DNA of 37,480 nucleotides. Origin: a virus. The stretch is taken from the IMG/VR virus record IMGVR_UViG_3300044821_000048, positions 1 to 37,480 of that record; one strand, written 5' to 3'. The position numbers and the translations under genes are program-made. This document shows, piece by piece, positions 30,992-37,480 of this stretch; positions within the stretch are counted from its first letter, which is position 1; the number at the start of each line of letters is the position of its first letter. The notes beneath the pieces are model-generated. The model ran no database searches. It was not told where the DNA came from and worked only from the letters and a program-made list of their open reading frames with translations.

Positions 30992-32899
30992 ATGGCAACA
31001 TACGTACCGTTTTTTCTCGACCGATCTTTTAACGACACGGGAACACCTCTTGCGGGGGGCCTGCTGTACACCTACGCGGCGGGAACCGGTAACACGGCTC
31101 AGCTGCCGACATACCAAGACCCTGCCGGAACGATACCATTTACCAACCCTATCGTACTGAATGCTGGCGGCTTCCCGACGAACGGAAGCGGAAACCCCGT
31201 GCCGATCATATGGTTACCGTCAGGAGTGGCGTACAAGTTCATTCTCACGGATTCTCTGTCTAACGTGATATGGGAGAACGATAACTATTCTTCGGGTTCG
31301 GGGATTGTCGGGTTTACGACAAACCTTGTGACAGACCTTAGGGGGATAATCGGGTCAGGCGCCGGTCAGCCGGTTTTTGTTGATGGCGTTACGTTGGTAG
31401 GTGACGGGGGCCAAGGTTGGTGGTATTGGGATGCTGCGAGCACCGCAGCCGATGACCTTGGGATAGTGATAAAGCCAACGCCAAACTCGGGAGCTGGTCG
31501 GTGGTTGCGTTTTGTTGTTGACAAAGTTAATGTCAAGTGGTATGGCGCAAAAGGCGACGGAACAAACGACGATTATCAGGCCTTCTCATCTGCCCAATCG
31601 GCGGCACTATCGTTGATTGTTCCAATGTATGCGCCTGTCGGGAGCTACAAGCTCAGGACAGACCCAGGCATAACGGTTTCTCCGATAATCCTCGATACAC
31701 ATGCGGTTCTTGTTGCGATGGGATTTTCTATGAACCTTTGCCCGATCATTGCAGACAAGGGAAAACATTTCGATATCGTAACCGGTGGAACAGGAACAGC
31801 ATACCATTTTGTACAGGCCAACACCTATTATTCAGCATACAACAACGCAATTGTGCAAGACGTTTTCCCCGAATGGTTTGGGGCGTGGGGCGACAACGCG
31901 CTCGATGACAGCGCGGCGATTCAGGCAGCCATATACTCGGTGTCCGGGGCCGTTGTTCGGCTTACCGCCCCTCTCTATCACACTCTGATCGGGCTTAATT
32001 ACACATCCAATCTTACCGTAATAGGCAATGGGTCAAACGGCATACGCTCCGCAGATGCAAACGTATTTGTAGGAATAAATGCAGCAAGCAATGTCTTGTT
32101 CAAAGATTTCACGGTTCAGGCAACATCGTACCCAATAGTAATAGGCAATGGAACGGGAGACAACATTGTTATTGACAACGTGAAAGAAGTCAATACGTCT
32201 TTCGGATTCTTGGTCGGGTATGCAACAACTCGCCTCAAAATAAACCGGTGCAAAACTGCCGGAAGAATATCTGTAACGGATTGCCCTGGTGCGGTCATAA
32301 CAAACAATTCATATGCTAACTTGTACCTTCTCGGATCATCTCCATTTTGCAACGTGAAAGACAACGTGACAACCGGAACCGTGTCTATCAGCGCAACAAG
32401 CTCTATGACCAGCCTTGGAAACTCCAACGGTGGAACGTCAACCGCTATTGTCGAGACCGTTCCCCGGTGGTTGAGATTTAGGGTTTCGGCGGCTGACATT
32501 CAGATAGGAAATCAATGCTATTCAAAGAAATTGTTTTACCTTCCTTCGGGATGCATGATTGCAGATGCCATAATGGTCAACTACAACTCGTGGTCCGGTG
32601 GCGGGGTGTCTTGGGTGGCCATATCGCTAGGATTTGGAGTGTGGTATTCCGCTGACGGGTACTATGGCACTCCTACAGGATACGATGATATAATTAGCTG
32701 CTACACCCCGATCACATATCTGCAAGGGTACCGGTTCCCTGGAAATAACAGACACTTAGCGTATGGAAACGTCTACGTTGGATATCCAATCGTTTGCACA
32801 GTGCAAACCGACGTAAACCTTAACACCGTGGTAGCTGGAGCAGTAGATATTTTTGTTCAAGTGGTACAATTGCCAGTCAACAACTATCCATACTGCTAA
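30992..32899 (+). CDS. Tailspike with head-binding domain and pectate-lyase-like beta-helix
   Basis: A 635-residue tailspike. Residues 1-100 form a phage head-binding-type domain (FFLDRSFNDTGTPLAGGLLY, then YKFILTDSLSNVIWENDNY). Two Pectate_lyase_3-type starts follow: WYGAKGDGTNDD near 185 and EWFGAWGDNALDD near 300. From there a right-handed beta-helix repeats until about 480, and a C-terminal beta-rich domain ends the protein. It binds and probably cleaves a surface polysaccharide; active-site acids cannot be identified by eye. It is the last virion gene, followed 11 bp later by homospermidine synthase. Confidence 0.8.
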   Translation: MATYVPFFLDRSFNDTGTPLAGGLLYTYAAGTGNTAQLPTYQDPAGTIPFTNPIVLNAGGFPTNGSGNPVPIIWLPSGVAYKFILTDSLSNVIWENDNYSSGSGIVGFTTNLVTDLRGIIGSGAGQPVFVDGVTLVGDGGQGWWYWDAASTAADDLGIVIKPTPNSGAGRWLRFVVDKVNVKWYGAKGDGTNDDYQAFSSAQSAALSLIVPMYAPVGSYKLRTDPGITVSPIILDTHAVLVAMGFSMNLCPIIADKGKHFDIVTGGTGTAYHFVQANTYYSAYNNAIVQDVFPEWFGAWGDNALDDSAAIQAAIYSVSGAVVRLTAPLYHTLIGLNYTSNLTVIGNGSNGIRSADANVFVGINAASNVLFKDFTVQATSYPIVIGNGTGDNIVIDNVKEVNTSFGFLVGYATTRLKINRCKTAGRISVTDCPGAVITNNSYANLYLLGSSPFCNVKDNVTTGTVSISATSSMTSLGNSNGGTSTAIVETVPRWLRFRVSAADIQIGNQCYSKKLFYLPSGCMIADAIMVNYNSWSGGGVSWVAISLGFGVWYSADGYYGTPTGYDDIISCYTPITYLQGYRFPGNNRHLAYGNVYVGYPIVCTVQTDVNLNTVVAGAVDIFVQVVQLPVNNYPYC

Positions 32900-32910
32900 A
32901 GGGTTTCAAC

Positions 32911-34488
32911 ATGCCAAAACTATCAGACATATCGACCTCAAATGTAAAGATGGTTTCCAACGGACACGAGGGAGAGGAAGAGCCTCAACTCATCGCCAAG
33001 CCTGCCCCCATTGCCAAGAAGACAGTCAAGTTTGACGGTAACGTGGTGTGCATCGGAGCCGGCAGTGTTTGGGAATGCATGTTCCCTCTTCTTGTCAAGC
33101 ACCTCGATTTAGACCTGTCTAAGGTAACGATAATCGACATGCTGGATCGCAAGCCAGTATTGAAAAACTGGATCGATGCAGGAGCCACTTTCGAGCAGAT
33201 ACAAATCGTGCCCGAAAACTTTGAGGAGGTCATGGAGAACCATTTCGCTGCCGGAGATCTGTGCATTGACCTGGCGTATGACATTTGTTGCATAGAGATA
33301 TTGCAATGGTGCCGAGACAATGAGGTTTTGTACATCAACACATCTATCGAGGAGTGGGATTACACCGATGGTTTTGACTCCCGAAGCTCATACGACAAGA
33401 GCTTGTACGCACGCCGCCAAGAGATTGACGCTGTTATGCACGAATGGAATGGCGGAGAGACTACGGCGGTACTCGAATACGGAGCCAACCCCGGCCTGAT
33501 ATCGGCGTTTATGAAACAAGGTTTGATGGATTTAGCAAAATCAGAGGGGGTAAAATTCAAGGGAGATTTTGCCGAGCTTGCCCGTGATCTGGGTGTTAAG
33601 GTAGTTCTCGACACTGAGCGAGACACCCAGCGCATGATCAGGCCCCGCGAATCTGGCGAGTTTGTTGGCACGTGGTCTTGTCTTGGCCTCCTAGAAGAGG
33701 CTACAAGCCCGGCTGAGCTAGGATGGGGTACCCATGAGGGTAAGCCGCCAATCGAGGCCACTGTGCCCTCAAAGGGCCCTAAGAATCAAATCTTCCTGCA
33801 TCAGATGGGCATGAATACCCGCGTAAGGGGTTTTGTACCACCTCCGATCGATGCGGACTACCTGGATGAGGGCGGAGACGAGAAAACCGAGCCGATCAGC
33901 GCAGACGGCCAAATCATGGGGGTTCTGATTCGTCACGGTGAGGCTTACACCATAAGCGACTTTCTGACCACCAAGGACGGAAAGTATAGGCCAACGGTCT
34001 ATTATTGCTATATGCCTTGTGATGCTACTCAGGCGAGTTTGCAGGAGCTACGCGCTAACGACTACAAGCCACTTTGCCAGCAGAGAATCGCCTACGAGCA
34101 CGAGATAGAGTATGGTTCTGATGTTCTCGGGGTGATGATCGGGGGCTATGACGATGAGCACGTTTGGTGGTGTGGATCGTCTTTGAGCATCGAGGATGCC
34201 CGTAAACTTGCCCCGCTACAGAACGCTACTACTTTGCAAGTTGCGGCGGGAATCGTGTCGGCAATCTGTTGGATGATAGAGAACCCCAATGAGGGGGTAG
34301 TAAATCCAGAAGATATTCCCCATGAGTACATTCTCAAGAACGCGAAACCGTACCTTGGGGATTTCATATCCAAGGAATACGAGTGGACGCCGGTAGACAA
34401 CGCGACAAATTACTTTCCCGAACGCAAAGAGCTTGATGTTGACGAAAAGGATATATGGAAATTTTCAAACTTTCTTGACAGGCAGTGA
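32911..34488 (+). CDS. Homospermidine synthase
   Basis: A 525-residue NAD-dependent enzyme of the bacterial homospermidine synthase family (saccharopine dehydrogenase fold), making homospermidine from two putrescines and releasing ammonia. Characteristic pieces, in order: Rossmann loop IGAGSVWECMFPLL (48-61) and acidic strand end IIDMLDR (74-80); LEYGANPGLISAFMKQGL (188-205); TERDTQ (235-240); EFVGTWS (250-256); PAELGWGTHE (267-276); IRHGEAYTISDFL (340-352); RPTVYYCYMPCDA (360-372); QNATTLQVAAG in the C-terminal domain. Residues 1-45 are an extra N-terminal extension. The ATG follows AAAGGG. Its 3' end overlaps the convergent minus-strand gene by 24 bp. As the last gene of the late operon, it may supply polyamine for packaging or rescue host polyamine levels. 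Confidence 0.85.
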   Translation: MPKLSDISTSNVKMVSNGHEGEEEPQLIAKPAPIAKKTVKFDGNVVCIGAGSVWECMFPLLVKHLDLDLSKVTIIDMLDRKPVLKNWIDAGATFEQIQIVPENFEEVMENHFAAGDLCIDLAYDICCIEILQWCRDNEVLYINTSIEEWDYTDGFDSRSSYDKSLYARRQEIDAVMHEWNGGETTAVLEYGANPGLISAFMKQGLMDLAKSEGVKFKGDFAELARDLGVKVVLDTERDTQRMIRPRESGEFVGTWSCLGLLEEATSPAELGWGTHEGKPPIEATVPSKGPKNQIFLHQMGMNTRVRGFVPPPIDADYLDEGGDEKTEPISADGQIMGVLIRHGEAYTISDFLTTKDGKYRPTVYYCYMPCDATQASLQELRANDYKPLCQQRIAYEHEIEYGSDVLGVMIGGYDDEHVWWCGSSLSIEDARKLAPLQNATTLQVAAGIVSAICWMIENPNEGVVNPEDIPHEYILKNAKPYLGDFISKEYEWTPVDNATNYFPERKELDVDEKDIWKFSNFLDRQ

Positions 34489-34647
34489 CTTTGCTTTTAT
34501 GTGAAAATTCTTGTCTTCTATCCATTTGACCATCTCGGCCTTTTTTCTCAATGACAACCCGCGAAACTGTGCGATAAGTTCTCGCCTTTGCTTTCGGTTG
34601 TAATGATTGAGGTCAAAATGCTCGTTGAGTACAGCAAGCGTGTTCAT
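34465..34647 (-). CDS. Small basic helical protein
   Basis: A 60-residue basic protein (NEHFDLNHYNRKQRRELIAQ, then RGLSLRKKAEMVKW). The ATG at 34647 overlaps the GroES stop (ATGA) and follows GAGGAG, which rules out the longer frame. No family is known to me; basic and helical, it could bind nucleic acid. Its end overlaps the homospermidine synthase end, so the two operons converge here. Confidence 0.6.
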   Translation of the reverse strand: MNTLAVLNEHFDLNHYNRKQRRELIAQFRGLSLRKKAEMVKWIEDKNFHIKAKSLPVKKV

Positions 34648-34988
34648 TCTACGCTCCTCGGATGAACCTTGTATTTGTTCCACGAGGTTACTGATGTGCC
34701 AGGCTCTATCACGGCAAGGATGTTGCACTCTGTAACTGATAACACCATTCGCTTGTCATCAAGGTACTCGCCAGCAAGCGGAGAAAAAAGAACCTCATCA
34801 CCTACCGACACCTTAGGGGACTCATATCGTCCAGCTTTTTCCAACCACTCCCCGTGACCTACAGAGTCAACCGTACCAACACAGAAAGATAGCTGGTTAG
34901 CTCCTTGGGGCAAGAACAGCAAGCCGGATTGTGTTTTTTCTGGGATCTCTTTCAGCTTAATTATTACTCTATCTTTTAGTGGAATCAT
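34644..34988 (-). CDS. GroES-like co-chaperonin
   Basis: A 114-residue co-chaperonin with the Cpn10 pattern: IPLKDRVIIKLKEIPEKTQSG (start to mobile loop; GroES has LHDRVIVKRKE), the mobile loop with LLFLPQ in place of the GroEL-binding IVL tripeptide, CVGTVDSVG, VSVGDEVLFSPLAG (GroES VKVGDIVIF) and VTECNILAVIE (GroES MSESDILAIVE). It would cap host GroEL, as T4 gp31 does, perhaps to fit a larger coat protein. A 15-residue tail follows. The ATG has GAGG 9 nt upstream. It lies in the operon from the promoter at 35774-35802. Confidence 0.88.
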   Translation of the reverse strand: MIPLKDRVIIKLKEIPEKTQSGLLFLPQGANQLSFCVGTVDSVGHGEWLEKAGRYESPKVSVGDEVLFSPLAGEYLDDKRMVLSVTECNILAVIEPGTSVTSWNKYKVHPRSVE

Positions 34989-34999
34989 GCCAACATCCT

Positions 35000-35212
35000 C
35001 TATTTTCTATGGTCGCCGCAAAATTGCGTGTTGCACGGCGAAGCGGACTGTTGCCCGGCACTCCCCTTGTCCTGCGGCTGGGCGGCGCACTTGGCACAAA
35101 GCACCTTGACAACGACTGCCTTGTCGCACGACATACACCTACATTGTGCAACTACACCACCGCACTGCTCACACACCTGCTGCCTACAAATTGCACACAA
35201 CGTTTCAGGCAT
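35000..35212 (-). CDS. Small zinc-ribbon protein
   Basis: A 70-residue protein with four cysteine pairs: CAIC, CEQC, CRCMSC and CAKC, in a MPETLCAICRQQVCEQCGG opening, giving one or two zinc ribbons, then a hydrophilic tail. Its first codons (ATG CCT GAA ACG TT...) are the same as those of the methyltransferase at 37153 because they lie in the duplicated 155-bp cassette. The start overlaps the RHH-gene stop by 8 bases (ATGCCTGA). It precedes the co-chaperonin gene by 11 bp. Confidence 0.65.
   Translation of the reverse strand: MPETLCAICRQQVCEQCGGVVAQCRCMSCDKAVVVKVLCAKCAAQPQDKGSAGQQSASPCNTQFCGDHRK
35009..35030. repeat. 22-bp repeat, also at 36211-36232
   Basis: The 22 bases starting ATGGTCGCCGCAAAATTGCG and ending TG are identical at 35009-35030 and 36211-36232. 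Both lie shortly before a minus-strand gene start (GroES-like, and the basic protein at 36194). The centre CGCAA-AA-TTGCG is palindromic. A shared linker of this kind may mark where genes were swapped. Confidence 0.7.
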
Positions 35213-35344
35213 GGCGAAGTTGCCGCGCCCACTTTTCGAGCAACATCCTATCGACCGTTACGAAGCGATTACTATGAGCGCCGATGATCTCATTTTCAAT
35301 CTGCGCGGCAATTTGCGCTGCTTCAGCCGCCATGCCTGTGTTGG
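35190..35344. repeat. Duplicated gene-junction cassette, copy 1
   Basis: These 155 bp match 37131-37285 with 3 mismatches by my count. The cassette holds the 3' half of one gene, the ATGCCTGA overlap, and the first codons of the next gene. Upstream and downstream sequences differ, so it is not a whole-gene copy. Confidence 0.9.
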
Positions 35345-35561
35345 TGGATGTTGGCGCGGACTCCGCTGTCTCCTGCGGCGGCTCTTCCGGCACCGAGCGT
35401 GCCGGCCATGATTTCCTCTTTGAAAGCCACTCGTTTAGAGCAATCCTGCACTGGCTCGAAAATGTGCGGCCTTCTTTTTCCGCAATTTCTTGCAGCCTTA
35501 TTTTGTCGGATGAACCGAGGCGGATTTTAACCACCTCAGTTGTTTCGGGTTGTTTGGTCAT
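35205..35561 (-). CDS. RHH-domain protein with duplicated C-terminal module
   Basis: A 118-residue protein. Residues 1-50 resemble an Arc/CopG ribbon-helix-helix domain (VVKIRLGSSDKIRLQEIAEK, then TFSSQCRIALNEWL). A Pro/Glu-rich linker follows (to about 75). The last 43 residues (from GMAAEAAQIAAQIENEII) are nearly identical to the C-terminus of the unrelated protein at 37146; only W/C and M/V differ. The start at 35561 overlaps the upstream stop (ATGA). The RHH end may bind DNA and the C-terminal helix pair may bind a partner that both proteins share. Confidence 0.65.
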   Translation of the reverse strand: MTKQPETTEVVKIRLGSSDKIRLQEIAEKEGRTFSSQCRIALNEWLSKRKSWPARSVPEEPPQETAESAPTSTNTGMAAEAAQIAAQIENEIIGAHSNRFVTVDRMLLEKWARQLRHA

Positions 35562-35731
35562 GCCTGCACCACACTGCAACGCGTGCCCGTATTTCTCAGC
35601 ATTTTCGCTATGTTTTCGGCCCTTCGATAGTCGTACAAACTGGCTGAACCATAACCTACGCACTCGCAAGAATCACCAGAGAAACGAGCGTATTCTACCG
35701 AAAACCCGCTTTTTGTGATAACTTTGAACAT
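35558..35731 (-). CDS. Small protein, first gene of co-chaperonin operon
   Basis: A 57-residue protein starting at ATG 35731 (AAAGGAG 6-7 nt upstream): MFKVITKSGFSVEYARFSGD, then a helix and Cys. It might equally start at 35767, where the promoter's +1 coincides with an ATG in the same frame (69 residues), a leaderless option. No family is recognised; the beta-alpha look resembles small phage proteins. Its stop overlaps the RHH gene start (ATGA). Confidence 0.55.
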   Translation of the reverse strand: MFKVITKSGFSVEYARFSGDSCECVGYGSASLYDYRRAENIAKMLRNTGTRCSVVQA

Positions 35732-35773
35732 CGCCTGCTCCTTTGTGGATGTTGTTTCTTTTCTCATATTATA

Positions 35774-35802
35774 AATATACCACAAAAGACAACAGAAGTC
35801 AA
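35774..35802 (-). promoter_or_regulatory. Promoter of co-chaperonin operon (TTGACT-N17-TATATT)
   Basis: Minus-strand TTGACT (35802-35797), 17 bases, TATATT (35779-35774). The predicted +1 is at 35767, exactly an in-frame ATG, with the SD-led start 36 nt further on. It should transcribe the operon down to 34465. Confidence 0.75.
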
Positions 35803-35834
35803 CAGTTATTTTACTTAATTTTCATTTAATTTAC

Positions 35835-35851
35835 CATGCCGCCCCGGCATG
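35835..35851. terminator. Perfect hairpin between two minus-strand operons
   Basis: CATGCCG-CCC-CGGCATG, a 7-bp perfect stem with 3-base loop, in the gap between the stop at 35934 and the promoter at 35802. The minus-strand sequence after it is AT-rich without a T run, so it may be a weak terminator or an operator. Confidence 0.4.
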
Positions 35852-35933
35852 AATGTATTGCCGCCGCCTCAGTATTCAGATTCTCAGGCCAGCATTGCTT
35901 ACAACGTTTACGCAACGGGTTTTTGCCGTGCGG

Positions 35934-36194
35934 TTAGTAATACTGTTTGCATTTAGAGGTACATTTTCTAAAACACGAATCCCAGTCGGAAGAATGACAG
36001 ACCCGCACGGTTGAAACCTTGCGTTGTTGCACGGCTGGCTTGGCAGCTACTGTTTTGCGGCGCTCCTTTTTTCTTTGGGCAACGCACGCCTGCCAGCCAA
36101 TTTTAAAACCCCACTCAAAATGACTCGTCGGATCTACTTGACTAAGAGCATAAGGCTCGTATTCGACCAGCGCTTTTTCTAGTTCGCGTTTCAT
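35934..36194 (-). CDS. Small basic Cys-rich protein
   Basis: An 86-residue protein. The middle (HFEWGFKIGWQACVAQRKK) is a motif common in small phage proteins. The tail is Lys/Arg-rich with several Cys (CFRKC, SKCKQ). The ATG at 36194 follows GAAAGGG by 6 nt; the TTG at 36209 is less likely. The 22-bp shared linker lies just upstream. Function unknown; possibly nucleic-acid binding. Confidence 0.55.
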   Translation of the reverse strand: MKRELEKALVEYEPYALSQVDPTSHFEWGFKIGWQACVAQRKKERRKTVAAKPAVQQRKVSTVRVCHSSDWDSCFRKCTSKCKQYY

Positions 36195-36210
36195 GCGTTG
36201 CCCTTTCAAA

Positions 36211-36232
36211 ATGGTCGCCGCAAAATTGCGTG
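36211..36232. repeat. 22-bp repeat, second copy
   Basis: Identical to 35009-35030. It begins 17 bases upstream of the ATG at 36194, between the methyltransferase stop and that gene. Confidence 0.7.
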
Positions 36233-36262
36233 CTACGTTTGCAGCAGGTACGAACGTGCCGC

Positions 36263-37130
<868 letters not shown>

Positions 37131-37153
<23 letters not shown>

Positions 37154-37285
37154 GGCGAAGTTGCCGCGCACACTTTTCGAGCAACACCCTATCGACCGTT
37201 ACGAAGCGATTACTATGAGCGCCGATGATCTCATTTTCAATCTGCGCGGCAATTTGCGCTGCTTCAGCCGCCATGCCTGTGTTGG
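37131..37285. repeat. Duplicated gene-junction cassette, copy 2
   Basis: Second copy of the 155-bp cassette found at 35190-35344. In this copy it links an unknown protein gene to the DNA methyltransferase; in the other it links an RHH gene to a zinc-ribbon gene. Confidence 0.9.
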
Positions 37286-37433
37286 GCGATTTTGTTGGCG
37301 ACTCCTCTGCTTCAGGGGCGCGATTTATTGCCTCGTCAATTATCGCTGCTTCTCGATCTGTACATATCGCGGTGAACGACACATCGTCTGAGGTTATCAT
37401 ATGCACGCAACTTGAAAATGTTTTTATCGGCAT
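37146..37433 (-). CDS. Unknown protein with duplicated C-terminal module
   Basis: A 95-residue protein. The N-terminal 50 residues (MPIKTFSSCVHMITSDDVSF, then TDREAAIIDEAINR) share nothing that I see with the RHH protein at 35205; the C-terminal 43 are nearly the same. The start is preceded by AAAGGGG at about 7 nt. The stop overlaps the methyltransferase ATG (ATGCCTGA). On the joined circle it follows the Lar-like gene, so it lies between two anti-restriction-type genes. Function unknown. Confidence 0.6.
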
Positions 37434-37478
37434 TTCGCGCCCCTTTTAAAAGTGATCTCGCCAACTATTTCGCCCAAC
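37353..37478. repeat. Right copy of 126-bp terminal direct repeat
   Basis: Exact copy of positions 1-126. It contains the first 27 codons and the ribosome binding site of the minus-strand gene ending at 37146. The two final contig bases (TA) do not match positions 127-128. Confidence 0.9.
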
Positions 37479-37480
37479 TA

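Noticed and set aside
34470-34502. TTGACA-N17-TATGTG on the plus strand after homospermidine synthase
   Set aside because: The -10 box is poor and no plus-strand gene follows.

Overview
The window looks like the essentially complete genome of a tailed phage of podovirus type, about 37.35 kb long. Its first 126 bases recur exactly at 37353-37478. The contig is therefore either a circular or permuted genome cut with an assembly overlap, or a genome with short direct terminal repeats. Virion genes follow a P22-like order. I see no integrase, excisionase, CI-type repressor, DNA polymerase, RNA polymerase, tRNA or CRISPR array, so the phage is probably lytic and uses host replication and transcription. 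The host is not identifiable. Sigma70-type promoters, GH24 lysozyme and single-TM lysis-type proteins suggest a bacterium with E. coli-like promoter consensus. The domain mix of the 1297-aa protein resembles secreted proteins of Fibrobacterota-like bacteria, but that is a weak inference.

Layout. (1) Minus strand, 7244 down to 5063: an O-like replication initiator with a Lys-Asp microsatellite linker, an unknown partner and a pentapeptide-repeat protein. (2) Minus strand, 4900 down to 837: a tightly coupled early recombination operon. It runs from a 19-codon mini-gene through an RHH-like protein, Cys-rich proteins and a 36-aa membrane peptide to a RecB-like exonuclease, a Rad52/Sak-like annealing protein with an SSB-type C-terminal tip, a NinB-like protein and a PD-(D/E)XK nuclease. 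(3) Minus strand, from 792 across the contig join to 35934: an RHH-like protein, a Lar-type zinc protein, an unknown protein, a DNA methyltransferase with a 12-Cys run, and a basic Cys-rich protein. (4) Minus strand, about 35767 down to 34465: a small protein, an RHH protein, a zinc-ribbon protein, a GroES-type co-chaperonin and a small basic protein. (5) Plus strand, 7524-34488: terminase, portal, scaffold, coat, neck and tail genes, lysis cassette, tail and adhesion proteins, ejection proteins, tailspike and finally homospermidine synthase.

The most unusual features are a phage-borne homospermidine synthase; three DXD glycosyltransferase-like genes inside the virion operon, two of them apparent paralogs; a 1297-residue multidomain protein with a signal peptide; a recently duplicated 155-bp cassette spanning a gene junction in the minus operons; and sigma70-like promoters whose predicted +1 falls on the first ATG, implying leaderless mRNAs for the first genes of three operons.

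The genes suggest this programme. Early minus-strand operons replicate and recombine the DNA and blunt host restriction (Lar-like protein, methyltransferase, possibly the pentapeptide protein). The co-chaperonin helps fold virion proteins. The long plus-strand operon builds the particle, lyses the cell and, with its last gene, makes a polyamine that could neutralise packaged DNA. No stretch over 300 bases lacks a gene; the largest gap (7245-7523) is the divergent control region.
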